NCBI RefSeq assembly: GCF_900119365.1
Contig: NZ_FPJO01000004.1
Span: forward strand, 310,001 to 374,000
Length of the DNA stretch: 64,000 bases
Origin: Streptomyces atratus
GTDB taxonomy: Bacteria; Actinomycetota; Actinomycetes; Streptomycetales; Streptomycetaceae
Direction: 5' to 3'
Position 1 is the stretch's first letter. The number at the start of each line of letters is the position of its first letter. Positions 17,495 to 27,563 of the stretch are shown here, in pieces. The position numbers and the translations under genes were made by a program. The notes beneath the pieces are model-generated. The model was not told the origin of the DNA, did no database searches, and saw only the letters and a list, made by a program, of their open reading frames with translations.

Positions 17495-17516
17495 CCGGTC
17501 CGCCGGTCACGACCAC
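17485..17516. terminator. Strong bidirectional hairpin terminator
   Basis: Arms GTGGTCGTGACCGG (17485-17498) and CCGGTCACGACCAC (17503-17516) are perfect 14-bp complements around a TCCG tetraloop. The outer flanks (GGTGCA and CGCACC) extend the stem with one mismatch. It overlaps the LysR stop codon and sits 25 bases before the end of the convergent serine hydrolase gene, so it can terminate both transcripts. Confidence 0.8.
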
Positions 17517-17541
17517 CGCACCTCGGGGGCCGTGCAGCTTC

Positions 17542-18387
17542 TCAGGCGGCGGTCGGGCGCCCGGAACAGGCCGCGAGGGTCCGGCCCACGTCCCGAATGG
17601 CATGCACCGCGGCCCGCTCGGTGCTCGGGCCCAGCGCCGTGTCCCAGCGCGCCACCACCGCGTACGCCAGCCGGCGCCTGCCGATGATGACACCGGCGTC
17701 GGCACGGACCCCGGTGTCGGTGCCGGTCTTGTTGGCCACCAGAAGCCCGTCGCGCAGCGGCTCGGGAAAGCCCGGGGCGTACGGGTCGTGGTCGACCAGT
17801 GCGGGCACCAGGCCGTGATCGGTGTTGGAACGCATCCAGCGCAGCAGCCGGGCCGAGGCCGCCGGGCAGCTCATGGTGCCGCGCACCGCGTGTGTCACCA
17901 GCCGCGCCAGGTCGTGTGCGGTGCCGGTGGCGAAGACGGGCGGCACATCCGGGCCACGGACGTCGCGGACCTTGTCGTGCAGCGTGAGGTGATCGAGCCC
18001 GAGTTCCTGTGCGAGCCGCGCGGTGGACTCGCGCCCCACGAGGCGCAACAGCGCGTTGGTCGCGGTGTTGTCGCTCACCGAGGCGGTCAGCCAGGCCAGG
18101 TCCTCGACGGTCCAGCCGCGCCCGCTCAGCCGGCGCAGCAGACCGGTCCCTTCCGCCAGGTCCTCGTCCAGCACCTCCACGACACGGTCGGCGGGCAGCT
18201 CCCCGGTGTCCAGCCGACGCGCGACCTCGGCGAGCAGCAGCAGCTTCGAGGCGGACGCCACCGGCAGCACGGTGCGCTCGTCCACCCCCACCGTGCCGCC
18301 GCCGTCGATGTCGACGGCGGCGACGGCCAGGGTGAGCGGCAGCGCGGCCGAACGCCGTGCCGCCGCGGCCACTTGGGCCAGACTCAT
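17542..18387 (-). CDS. Class A beta-lactamase-fold serine hydrolase
   Basis: 281 aa. The three active-site elements of the penicillin-binding fold are visible: SxxK as SASK (Ser45-Lys48), SDN in TASVSDNTATN, and KTG in VANKTGTDTG. I do not see the canonical ExxLN omega-loop glutamate of true class A beta-lactamases, and there is no signal peptide, so it is predicted cytoplasmic. It may be an esterase or amidase rather than a resistance enzyme. Its ATG overlaps the deacylase stop codon by four bases, making it the last gene of a coupled five-gene operon. Confidence 0.85.
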   Translation of the reverse strand: MSLAQVAAAARRSAALPLTLAVAAVDIDGGGTVGVDERTVLPVASASKLLLLAEVARRLDTGELPADRVVEVLDEDLAEGTGLLRRLSGRGWTVEDLAWLTASVSDNTATNALLRLVGRESTARLAQELGLDHLTLHDKVRDVRGPDVPPVFATGTAHDLARLVTHAVRGTMSCPAASARLLRWMRSNTDHGLVPALVDHDPYAPGFPEPLRDGLLVANKTGTDTGVRADAGVIIGRRRLAYAVVARWDTALGPSTERAAVHAIRDVGRTLAACSGRPTAA

Positions 18388-20002
18388 CGGATTCTCACCA
18401 CTTCTCCCGCCCGCGCCGAGGTCGGGCGGCCACCTCTTGCCGCGACCCGCCCCGACACCACGACGATATCGATGCCTTCGGGTGCCAGCAGCGGGCGGTC
18501 GAAGCCGGCGGTGTCGCGTACCGACGCCGGGTCGAGCACGACCAGATCGGCGAGAGCACCGTCGCGGACCGTGCCGCGGCCGGTGAGGCCGAACCGCCCG
18601 GCAGGCAGTCCGGTCATTTTGTGCACCGCGCTCTCCAGCGGCAGCAGTTGCTCGTCGCGGCTGTAACGGCCGAGCACCCGGGCGAAACTCCCCGCCCAGC
18701 GCGGATGCGGCCGACCGGGTTTGGGGACGCCGTCCGAACCGATCATCGACAACGGGCTGGCGATGACCCGGCGGACGTCGTCCTCTCGCATGGAATGGCT
18801 GATGATGGTCACTTCGCCCTGCTCGGCCAGCAGGAGATCGCACGCCTGGTCGACGGGATCGACGCCGCGCTCGGCCGCGAGGTCGGCGATGCTGCGCCCC
18901 TCGGCCTCGGGATGTGTCTGTGCGGCGGCCACCGAGATGAGGTCCCAGCCGCCGTTTCCCACGGTGTTCTCCCACCCCTCGACGCCCTGAGCGATGTCCG
19001 TTCTGATCCGGTCGCGCGTCTCGGGCCGGCGCAGCCGTTCCAGCAGGGCGCCGACGCCGCCCTCACTCGCCCACGGGGGCAGCATGGCATGCAGGACGGT
19101 GCTTCCCGCCGTGTACGGATATACGTCGCACAGCACGTCCACACCTTCGGCGCGGGCCCGTTCCAGACGGGGCAGGGTACGCAATGTGGCGCCCCAGGCG
19201 TGCCGGCCCGCGGTCTTGTGGTGGGAGATCTGCAAGGGGGCGCCGGAGCGCACCGCGATCTCCAGGGCCTCCTCCAGGGCGGACTCCACCTGCGACATCT
19301 CGTCGCGCAAATGGGTGACGTAGGGCTTGCCGTGACGGGCGGCGACCCTGGCCAGCGCGACGATCTCCTCGGTGTCGGCGTAGGTACCGGGAGGGTAGAT
19401 CAGCCCGGTGGACAGACCGGCCGCCCCCTGGGCCAGCGCCCGGTCGAGCAGTGCGCACATGGTGTCCAGTTCGTCGGGCCGGGGCGGCCGGGCCTCGAAG
19501 CCCATCACTCCGGCGCGCAGTGTGCCGTGGCCGACCAGCGAGGCGATATGGGTGTGGCGCAGAGCGGGGTCCTGTCCGGCGGCGAACGCATCGAAGTCCA
19601 CCGCGGGCCGCACCGGTCCGAGCCCGAACGTCACCCTGAGATGCTCGGCGAGGTCCGGCAGCCGCCGGGGGAGCGAGGGAAACAGGCTGGTCCCGCAGTT
19701 GCCGCAGATCTCCGTGGTGACGCCCTGGAGCAGCGGAGCGAGACGGAGGCCGTCGATCGGCTCCGTGGCGCCGCCGCCTCCGTGGGGCGCCGCGAGGGCG
19801 TCGGAGTGCGTGTGCACGTCGATGAAGCCGGGGGCGACGACCCGCCCGGTCACGTCCAGGGTCTCGACGGCCGTGGCAGGGGCGCCGGCGGGGAGTACGG
19901 CGATCCGCCCGTCCACCACCGCGATGTCCGCCTCCCGTGCGGGTGCGCCGGTTCCGTCCACGAGCGTGCCGCCGCGCAGCAGCAGATCGAGGGGGCGGCC
20001 CA

Positions 20003-20003
<1 letters not shown>
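18384..20003 (-). CDS. N-acyl-D-amino-acid deacylase (D-aminoacylase)
   Basis: 539 aa, amidohydrolase superfamily. It has the N-terminal composite beta domain, then the metal site APGFIDVHTHSD (His64, His66), the family-specific GVTTEICGNCGTSLFPS, a HLRDEMSQVESALEEAL segment, an SHHKTAGRHAWG loop, and a late MIGSDGVPKPGRPHPR segment with the catalytic Asp. The enzyme releases D-amino acids from N-acyl derivatives. The ATG at 20003 overlaps the stop codon of the ABC ATPase gene. Substrates are presumably delivered by the coupled importer. Frame open upstream of 20003 is only a shadow of that ATPase. Confidence 0.9.
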
Positions 20004-20772
<769 letters not shown>

Positions 20773-20776
<4 letters not shown>

Positions 20777-21759
20777 GCCGCTGCTCCCTTCTTGGTACGT
20801 CCGGGCAGGAGATTGGCCAGGATCCTGCTCCGCAGCACGGGAGCGGCGCCGGGGCTGTAGCGGCGCTCGACGGCATGCTGGCCGATGGTGGCGATCGTGG
20901 TGAGCACGAGGTACCAGAGCGAGGCCACCAGGAGCAGAGCGACCACTTCGAAGTTGGCGAGGTAGAGGTGCTGGGACACGGTCATCAGATCGGCTCCGGC
21001 GATGACCGAGACCAGCGAGGTCGTCTTGAGCATGGAGATGAACTGGTTGCCGAACGGCGGAATGATGACCCGCATCGCCTGCGGAAGGATGATCCGGGAC
21101 AGGATCTGACGGTTCGACATCCCGATGGAGGCGCCTGCTTCGCGCTGGCCGGGATCCACGCTCTGAATGCCGGCCCGCACGATCTCGGCCATGTAGGCGC
21201 CCTCGTTGATGGAGAGACCGAGGAGCGCGGCCACGAATCCGGTGATCACCTGGTTGGACTGCCAGCTGATGAGCTTGGGTCCGTCGAACGGGATTCCGAT
21301 GCTGATCACGGGGAACAGCAGGGCCAGGTTGAACCAGAAGATGAGCTGGACCAGCAGCGGGGTGCCCCGGAAGAACCAGGTGTAGGCACCGGCGGTGAGA
21401 CGCAGGACCGGACTGTCGGACAGCTGCATCACCGCGACGACGATACCGATGGCGATGCCGAGAACCATCGAGACGAGGGTGAGCTGAATGGTCACCCCGA
21501 GGCCTTTGAGGATCACGCCGTCGAACTGGTACTTGGCGACGATGTCCCAGTGAAGATTGGGGTTGACGATGATGGTGTAGGCGAGCCACACCGCGAACAG
21601 CGCGGCGGCGAGGACTGCGAGCCAGCGCCCGGGGCGAGGGCGTCCGGTCACCTGGAGGGAGAGGTCGTCCTCCTGCGGCGCTTCGTCGGCGCGGATGACA
21701 TCCGGCTCCCCTCCGGGGGCCGAGCCGGGTATTTTCTGGTGGTTCATGTCCGCTCTCAC
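20773..21759 (-). CDS. Polar amino acid ABC importer, permease (HisM/GlnP type)
   Basis: 328 aa with about 60 N-terminal cytoplasmic residues, a membrane segment near residues 48-65, and the BPD_transp_1 core. The ATPase-contact EAA loop reads [20 protein letters not shown]. The GTG at 21759 overlaps the binding-protein stop (GTGA). An ATG four codons later (21747) is an alternative. Only one permease is present, so the transporter would be a homodimer, or the protein could pair with an external partner. Confidence 0.9.
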
Positions 21760-22640
21760 TGCCCGTCGTTGACGGTCGCCTCGGTTACGGCGCTGTCGCC
21801 GACTCCCCAGGTTTCGAGGATCTTCTTGTAGCTGCCGTTGTCGATGAGTTCCTGCAGGGCCTTGCGGACGGCGTCACGCAGTCCGCCCTGGCTCTTCGCG
21901 GACGCGATGCCCCAGGGGGCGGTGCCGTACTGCTCCGGCAGGACTTCGTACGAGCTGCTCTTCTTCGTGAACATCTTGGCGACGGGATAGTCGACGATGG
22001 TCGCGACCGCGCGTCCGCTGTCCAGTTGCAGCAGCCCGGTCGGTGCGTCCTCGCTCTGCGAGATCCGCATCTTCTCCTGGCACTTGGCGTTCTGTTCCTC
22101 GCCGATGTGGAGGTTGGAGCTGCCCTTGGCGAGGACGACGGTCTTTCCGCAGAGGTCCGCGAGCGACTTGATGCCCTGCGGATTGCCCTGCTTCGTCATG
22201 ATGACGCCGCCGGTGCGGAAGTAGTCGACGAAGTCGACCGCCTGGCGCCGCTGGGCACTGTCGGTCATGGACGACATGACCAGGTCGAACCGTCCTGACT
22301 CCAGGCCGGGGATCAGTCCGTCGAAGGCGGCATTGGTGAGTTCGAGCTTCAGCTTGAGCCGCTCGGCAAGGGCCTTGGCCAGATCGGGGTCGACGCCGGT
22401 GAGCCGGGTGGTGCCGGGCTCGTACATCTCCATCGGCGGATAGCCGACCGCGGTGGCCACCCGGAGCACACCCTTCTGCCGGTACTGAGCCGGCAGCATT
22501 TCGGCCGCGGTCCGGCCGGAGGCGGCCCGGGAGTCGGTGCCGGACGGGGCGTCGCCCTGACCGGAGCGCCCACAGGCGGTGGCCATGAGGGCAACCACGG
22601 CCAAGGCTGCCAGACAGCGCAGAGAACGGGGACGATTCAT
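21756..22640 (-). CDS. Amino acid ABC importer, extracellular lipoprotein binding protein
   Basis: 294 aa. The N-terminus has Arg residues, a hydrophobic core and the lipobox LMATAC, so it is a membrane-anchored lipoprotein. The body is SBP_bac_3: [39 protein letters not shown], and a [12 protein letters not shown] ligand-pocket segment. Family members bind amino acids or small peptides. It is the first gene of the five-gene operon; GAGGGAG lies about 10 bases before the ATG. The ligand could be a D-amino acid, an N-acyl amino acid or a diamino acid. Confidence 0.92.
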   Translation of the reverse strand: MNRPRSLRCLAALAVVALMATACGRSGQGDAPSGTDSRAASGRTAAEMLPAQYRQKGVLRVATAVGYPPMEMYEPGTTRLTGVDPDLAKALAERLKLKLELTNAAFDGLIPGLESGRFDLVMSSMTDSAQRRQAVDFVDYFRTGGVIMTKQGNPQGIKSLADLCGKTVVLAKGSSNLHIGEEQNAKCQEKMRISQSEDAPTGLLQLDSGRAVATIVDYPVAKMFTKKSSSYEVLPEQYGTAPWGIASAKSQGGLRDAVRKALQELIDNGSYKKILETWGVGDSAVTEATVNDGQ

Positions 22641-23090
22641 TGGTTTTCTCCCTCACGGGTGGCGGTGCGCCGATGCTGGCAGTCGCACTCCCGTGAATGG
22701 AAGATGATGAAGCTATTCACGCCTGACCATCGAAATCTGTACGGGTCCGAGCCTTGCCGCTGCTGTGCCCGACGGGCCTGGTCCGCGGAGGCTGCGGCGA
22801 CGGGCAGGAACGGATCGGCGCACCAGCCTCGACGCGGTGCCCCCCGGCAGTACCCACCGGCGCACCGGCCGTCTGCCGGCGGGTTTCACAGCGGCGGTGT
22901 CACTGCAAGTGACCGGATGGCTTCCAGGGCGATTGCAGAGCTTGCACTCGGCTTCGCCTTGCCGGTCCCCTCGCCGCCGGCCTGCGACGTCCTCGTCGTG
23001 GACGTCGACGCCGTCCGCGCGCAGCTGGTCGACCCCAGCGTCCATGTACCGGCCCACGCGGCGAGCGGAGGTACCGGGCGAGCGGGGCCG
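22641..23090. other. Intergenic region, promoter of the importer operon
   Basis: About 450 bases without a credible gene. It must carry the minus-strand promoter for the binding-protein operon. I see no strong palindrome or recognisable operator. Confidence 0.4.
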
Positions 23091-23681
23091 CTATCCCGGG
23101 AAGGGGGCGACCGCCTGTCCGCCGGCCAGCTCGTTGAGCCGTGCGGCCGCTTCGTCGTCGAGGAAGAAGAGCGTCATGGCCTGGCCGTTGTGCCGGACAT
23201 GGAAGCGCCGGTCCCCGTGTTCCAGCTCGTCGATGAGATAACCGACCACCATCAGGTCGGCCCAGTCGTCCCTGACTTCGATGGGCCAGTTGACCCGCCG
23301 GCCGTCGGCCGTGTACTCGATCCACGCCTCCTCCGAGCCGAGGTCGACGTGGTCCCGCAGGCCGGACAGGGCGTCCGGCAGGCCCGCGATGCGGCACAGT
23401 TGCCGGGCGATCGCCACGTACGAACCCCGGCCGCGGACGCACTCGGTGTCGAAGTGCCACGCCCGGTCGCAGAACCACCGCTCCCACGGCTCGTCCTCGA
23501 CCGCACAGCCCAGCGCGAACAGCACCAGGTCGAATGGCTTGTGCTCGTACGCCTCCCGCGGCCATGAGTACAGCAACTCGTCCACGGCCCGGCCGGCCGC
23601 GAGCGCCAGCCCCAGTTCCGCCAACTTGTCCAGCTGGTCTTCAAGACGCATGACCGGGATGGTAACCGCCACTTCGGACAC
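23091..23681 (-). CDS. Hypothetical protein, about 186-196 aa
   Basis: No named family recognised. The protein is acidic and aromatic-rich. It has EDEPWERWFCDRAWHFDTE around the middle and a FFLDDEAAARLNELAGG C-terminus, and no signal peptide or membrane segments. The start could be the GTG at 23681 or the ATG at 23651; neither has a strong ribosome binding site. Codon usage is convincingly coding. It is flanked by an intergenic region and an IS110 scrap. Confidence 0.6.
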   Translation of the reverse strand: MSEVAVTIPVMRLEDQLDKLAELGLALAAGRAVDELLYSWPREAYEHKPFDLVLFALGCAVEDEPWERWFCDRAWHFDTECVRGRGSYVAIARQLCRIAGLPDALSGLRDHVDLGSEEAWIEYTADGRRVNWPIEVRDDWADLMVVGYLIDELEHGDRRFHVRHNGQAMTLFFLDDEAAARLNELAGGQAVAPFPG

Positions 23682-23748
23682 CCCCGGCGCTGTGAGGCGG
23701 GCTACGCGTCCGGGGGTGCCGCAGCTCTCAGTCCACGTACATCGGCCG

Positions 23749-24048
23749 ATTCCCGCCGACGCCCCGCAGGCCCGAGCAGTGGCGGCCCTGGCTCGCGCCC
23801 GGCAAGACGCCCAGTGGAACCGGCAGCAATTGCCCCATCAGGCCCGTTCCCCACTGCGTGAGTTCTACCCCACCGCCCTGGACGCCATTGCCACCTGGAC
23901 GAACCCCCTGACCAGGCCCGAGGCGCGTGAGATTCTGCGTGTTGCCCCAAACTCTGGCCAAGGGGGCCAAGCCGACCATCGCGCAACAACGCGCCGAGCC
24001 GGGACGCGCTTGCCGCAGCCGAGGCATTGAGTCCGCCCTCAGGGACGG
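23749..24048 (+). mobile_element. IS110-family transposase remnant
   Basis: The plus strand encodes a broken middle section of an IS110-type DEDD transposase: ADAPQARAVAALARARQDAQ, SPLREFYPTALDAIATW, LTRPEAREILRVAP. A frameshift then leads into LAKGAKPTIAQQRA and GRACRSRGIE. The N-terminal RuvC-like catalytic part and the C-terminal transposase_20 domain are missing, and no ends can be seen. Old relic, not mobile. Confidence 0.6.
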
Positions 24049-24124
24049 CCCTTCTACCTGGTCCCCGACGCAGCGGCCCGACCACGCCGGTCAGCTGACC
24101 GGCACACATACGCAGGTCGCATCT

Positions 24125-25129
24125 TCAACCCGCCGGGACCAGTGCCAGGGCCTGGTTCAGGTGATGCTCGGCGACCCCCCGCATGAACTTCCGGTCGGGG
24201 AAGTCCCCGTCGAGCAGGCGCAGCGGGCCGGCTGTCAGCGACAGATGCTGGGTGAGTTTGTAGAGCGCGAGGCGATCCTCGTCGAGGCCGTCCACCGCCA
24301 GCTGCCGGTACTGGCCGGCGGTATGGCGGAGGCGTAGGAACACGTGCTCCCACTCGACGTCGAAGTACAGCAGGTTCTCGATGTCGATCACGACGGGATG
24401 GCCGTCTCGGTCGACCATGACGTGGTCCAGGCCCAGCTCGCCGTGGACGACGGAGTACTCGGCACGAGGCCGCACCGCCGCGGTCAGCTGACGCAGCCGC
24501 TCCTCCAACTGGTCGCGGGCGTCGGCGATCCTGTGGTCGCGCGCGGTCGCCTCGGCGAGGCAGCGCAGCGCGAAGGCGAGCGCTGCCTGCTCGCACGATG
24601 CCGACCGGGACGTGCCGCCCGCGTCGATCAGGGCCACCTTGCCGAAGGACGGTGCCCGGTGGCCGCGCATCATCGCCAGGCTCTCGGCGAGGCGCATCAT
24701 GGTCGGCTCCGCGGCGCGCGGGTCGCGGTTGCGCAGGTCCATCAGGTTCTCGCCGGGCACGTCCTCGACGATCGCGAGGTCGGCCGGATAGTGGGTGTGA
24801 TCACGGTCGGCCAGGTGGATCTCAAGGACCCGAAGGCCCAGCGCCTCCAGCCGCGCGTGCGCGGCCTCGAACAGGTCGAGCCCGATGCCGGGCGAGAACG
24901 GGTCAGCGAGGTCGCCGTCGTGCTCGGTGGCCGGCCAGTAGTTCTCGGAGTCCTCCCACAGATAGGCGATTGCCGTCGTGGCGTCGTCCATCGTGAGCCG
25001 GTACACGCCCTTTGTGGTGCCGCCCGCGAGTCGCTCGACCGCCTCCAGCCGGCGCCCACCGCCCAACGCGGCCCGTGCCGCACCCGCCAACTGATCCCGC
25101 GTCACTTTCCTGGGTGCCACGCCCACCAC
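24125..25129 (-). CDS. Aminoglycoside phosphotransferase (APH)-like kinase
   Basis: 334 aa with the APH/choline-kinase fold. A nucleotide-binding N-lobe starts at LAGGTTKGVYRLTMDD, and a catalytic-loop variant SVVHGELGLDHVMVDRDG is followed by the metal-binding VVIDIENLLYFDVEWE. The Brenner-type motif reads HGELGLDH instead of HGDLxxxN, so the catalytic Asp is replaced by Glu, which may reduce or alter activity. Proteins like this are usually annotated 'phosphotransferase' and phosphorylate unknown small metabolites. A drug-resistance role is not supported. It stands alone, with no operon partner. Confidence 0.75.
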   Translation of the reverse strand: MVGVAPRKVTRDQLAGAARAALGGGRRLEAVERLAGGTTKGVYRLTMDDATTAIAYLWEDSENYWPATEHDGDLADPFSPGIGLDLFEAAHARLEALGLRVLEIHLADRDHTHYPADLAIVEDVPGENLMDLRNRDPRAAEPTMMRLAESLAMMRGHRAPSFGKVALIDAGGTSRSASCEQAALAFALRCLAEATARDHRIADARDQLEERLRQLTAAVRPRAEYSVVHGELGLDHVMVDRDGHPVVIDIENLLYFDVEWEHVFLRLRHTAGQYRQLAVDGLDEDRLALYKLTQHLSLTAGPLRLLDGDFPDRKFMRGVAEHHLNQALALVPAG

Positions 25130-25423
25130 CCGCCTTCCGCCTCGATGACTGGTGCACCCTACGCGAGTCGTCGTTCAGCGCCGAACGAATGGGGAGATCC
25201 GGAGGGGTCTTCGGACTTCTCCGGCTCGGGGACGGGCTGGGCCGGCTTCGGCGTGAGGGCCTGCAGACAGCCGCGATGGGCGGCGGCGCACCGCTCGGCG
25301 GCCTCGCTCAGGTTGGCTGGCTGCCACCTCGCGCCAAATGCGATCAAGGCCCGACTGCTGACCCGGCTGCTCTCTCGGCGGTGAGAGCTCCGGGCTGTTG
25401 CCGGGCCGGGACTGAGGTACGGG

Positions 25424-25454
25424 CGGCCGCCACACCGGGTGGGCGTGGCGGCCG
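25424..25454. terminator. Hairpin terminator after the isochorismatase-like gene
   Basis: Arms CGGCCGCCAC and GTGGCGGCCG are perfect 10-bp complements with an 11-base loop. It lies 26 bases beyond the minus-strand stop at 25480 and should end that transcript. Confidence 0.65.
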
Positions 25455-25479
25455 GGGTGGGGTCGGCTCGTGGTTCGAG

Positions 25480-26079
25480 TCAGCAAGCCCGGAGCAGGGC
25501 GTGCAGCGCAGAGGTGTCGATGATGTGGGCCCGTGAGGGGAGAACCCGATGGAGCAGGACGTCGTGGACCTCGGTGTCCGGGTCGGCGACGCCGTCGGAC
25601 AGGACGTAGAGCTGGTAGTCGCGGTCGGCCGCGTCGATGACGGTGGACAGGACGACACCGCTGGTACTGACGCCGGAGACGACCAGAGTGGTGATGCCGC
25701 GCTCGCGCAGCTGCTGGTCGAGGTCGGTGGTGGACATGCCGCCGTAGCGGATCTTGCGCACGACGATGTCGCCGTCCTGGGGAGCCAGGCGCTCGTTGAT
25801 GGCAGCGGAAGGGTCCTCGTGGTGCATGACACGGTGTTGGGCCAGCGGGGCGAAGGACTTGTTGACGGCCGGTATCGCGTCCCAGTCGGCCTCGGTGAAG
25901 CCGAGGCGTACGTAGGCGATGGTGCCGCCCTTTGCACGAACGTCGGCGATGGCCCCTTCCACGCGACCGAGCAGGGCCTCGCAGTCCCCGCCTTCGGGCA
26001 GGGCGGCCAGGATCGCGGGCTGGTAGTCCAGGACGAGAAGAGCGGTGTGCTTGGGGTCGAGCGCGGGGGCAGTGCTCAC
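25480..26079 (-). CDS. Isochorismatase-like (cysteine hydrolase fold) protein lacking the Cys nucleophile
   Basis: 199 aa. ALLVLDYQPAIL contains the conserved Asp, VVRKIRYGGMSTTDL contains the conserved Lys, and the position of the catalytic cysteine (usually GxxTxxCV) reads GVSTSGVVLSTV, with Val instead of Cys. Such variants are common in actinomycetes. They resemble isochorismatases, which also do without a Cys nucleophile, more than amidases such as nicotinamidase. It lies 99 bases after the MFS gene on the same strand, so the two probably form a LysR-controlled operon. Confidence 0.82.
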   Translation of the reverse strand: MSTAPALDPKHTALLVLDYQPAILAALPEGGDCEALLGRVEGAIADVRAKGGTIAYVRLGFTEADWDAIPAVNKSFAPLAQHRVMHHEDPSAAINERLAPQDGDIVVRKIRYGGMSTTDLDQQLRERGITTLVVSGVSTSGVVLSTVIDAADRDYQLYVLSDGVADPDTEVHDVLLHRVLPSRAHIIDTSALHALLRAC

Positions 26080-26178
26080 GAGAGTGTTCTCCTTGCTGGT
26101 GGTGTGCCCGGTCGACGCGGACGCGCACCGGCTGCGGCCTGCGGGCCCCAGCGGTGAGTTGAGTTGAATTGCGGGGTG

Positions 26179-27423
26179 TCATGAGTGGCTACGGGACGGT
26201 TCCGGCTCGTGCTGCGACGTCTGGCCGTGTCGGGGAAGCAGGAGCGGAGTGGCCAGGATGAGCAGTCCCGCGACCGTGAGAGCGGTGCGCGGGTCGGTGA
26301 CGTCGGCGAGCAGCCCGCCGAGTGCGGTGAAGACGGCGATGGACGCCTGCTGGCCGATCGACCAGGCCGACAGGGTGCGGGCGACGAGATGCTTGGGCGT
26401 GCGTTCGAGCCGGTAGGTGGCGAGCACCGGGGTGTACAGGCTCATGTTGATGATGATCGCCAGCTCGACGGCTATCACAGTGACGAGGCCGACGACGCCG
26501 GGACGGACGAAGGCCAGGCCGATCAGCCAGATGGCACGCAGGGTGCCGACGGTCCGGAAGACCCACTGCCGGCCGTAGCGGGCCACGACACGGCGGGCCA
26601 GCCGGGAGCCGATGAGTCCGCCGAGGCAGGGGGCGGCGAAGGCGAGGCCGTACTGCCAGGGTGGGAACTCGAGCCGGCGAAGCAGGAGTACGGCCAGCAG
26701 CGGCTCGGTGGCCATGATCAGACCGGCGACGAGCATTTGGTTGAGGTAGAGGGCCCGTAGACCGGGATCGCCCATGATGTGTCGCCAGCCGTCAAGCACC
26801 GCGCCCGCCCGGACCGGGCTTTTGCCGGTTGGCTGCGGTGCTTCCTCTCGGCCGCGGATCGCGGTGATGCCCAGCGCGGAGAACAGGTAGCTGAGTGCGT
26901 CGGCCACCACGGTGGTGACCGGCCCGAACAGGCCGATCGCCGCCCCGCCCAGCGGTGGCCCGACCGCGATGGAGCTCCAGTTCGTGGACTCGAACCGTGC
27001 GTTGGCGGCGAGCAGGTCTTCCGGCCGGACGAGGGCCTTGAGGTAGGCGCCGCCGGCCGCGTTGAACGCGATCTTGGCTGCGGCGACCACGACCGAGATC
27101 ACGAGCAGCTGGACGAAGCCGAGCCAACCGAAGGCATAGGCGACCGGGATCGTCGCCATGACCGCGAACCGGGTCAGGTCCATCGTGATCATGACCGGGC
27201 GCTTGCGCCGGAACTCCACCCACGGCGCGAGTGGCACCGCGATCAGCGCGCCCATCGCAGGCCCCACCGCGGACAGCGCGGACACCTCGGCGGGGCCGGC
27301 ATGCAACACCAGCACCGCGATCAGTGGCAATGCCCCGAACCCCAGTCCGGACCCATACGCGCTCACCGCATATGCCGCCCACAGCCAGCCGAACTGCCGA
27401 CCCAATCGTGTTCTGTTCACCAT
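26179..27423 (-). CDS. MFS transporter (enterobactin-exporter/MFS_3 type)
   Basis: 414 aa from the ATG at 27423, which has GAGGGGAGC upstream. About 12 membrane helices are predicted, with an EFRRKRPVMITMDLTRF cytoplasmic loop 2-3 typical of the MFS_3/EntS group and a TGKSPVRAGAVLDGWRHI central loop. These transporters export siderophores, drugs or small acids. The gene is divergent from a LysR regulator with a palindrome between them. It is followed by the isochorismatase-like gene, suggesting efflux plus modification of one small molecule. Confidence 0.88.
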   Translation of the reverse strand: MVNRTRLGRQFGWLWAAYAVSAYGSGLGFGALPLIAVLVLHAGPAEVSALSAVGPAMGALIAVPLAPWVEFRRKRPVMITMDLTRFAVMATIPVAYAFGWLGFVQLLVISVVVAAAKIAFNAAGGAYLKALVRPEDLLAANARFESTNWSSIAVGPPLGGAAIGLFGPVTTVVADALSYLFSALGITAIRGREEAPQPTGKSPVRAGAVLDGWRHIMGDPGLRALYLNQMLVAGLIMATEPLLAVLLLRRLEFPPWQYGLAFAAPCLGGLIGSRLARRVVARYGRQWVFRTVGTLRAIWLIGLAFVRPGVVGLVTVIAVELAIIINMSLYTPVLATYRLERTPKHLVARTLSAWSIGQQASIAVFTALGGLLADVTDPRTALTVAGLLILATPLLLPRHGQTSQHEPEPSRSHS

Positions 27424-27530
27424 GTTCAGTCCGCTCCCCTCGACGTCCCATCCGAACAAATAGGCGTTGACCGATGAGAGCTAAACGGGCAGGACAACAG
27501 CAGTTCAAACAACCGCCTCGCCAGCTATTC

Positions 27531-27546
27531 ACAACCATCTGTTGTT
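27531..27546. promoter_or_regulatory. Palindrome, probable LysR operator
   Basis: ACAAC-CATCT-GTTGT (27531-27545) is a perfect interrupted palindrome of the T-N11-A class. It lies 18 bases before the LysR start codon and about 108 bases before the divergent MFS gene. The position suits autoregulation and activation of the divergent operon. Confidence 0.65.
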
Positions 27547-27563
27547 AACTAGGGTGGGTTGGC

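Noticed and set aside
17542..18387. Calling the SxxK protein a resistance beta-lactamase
   Set aside because: No signal peptide and no visible ExxLN glutamate; operon context is amino-acid metabolism.
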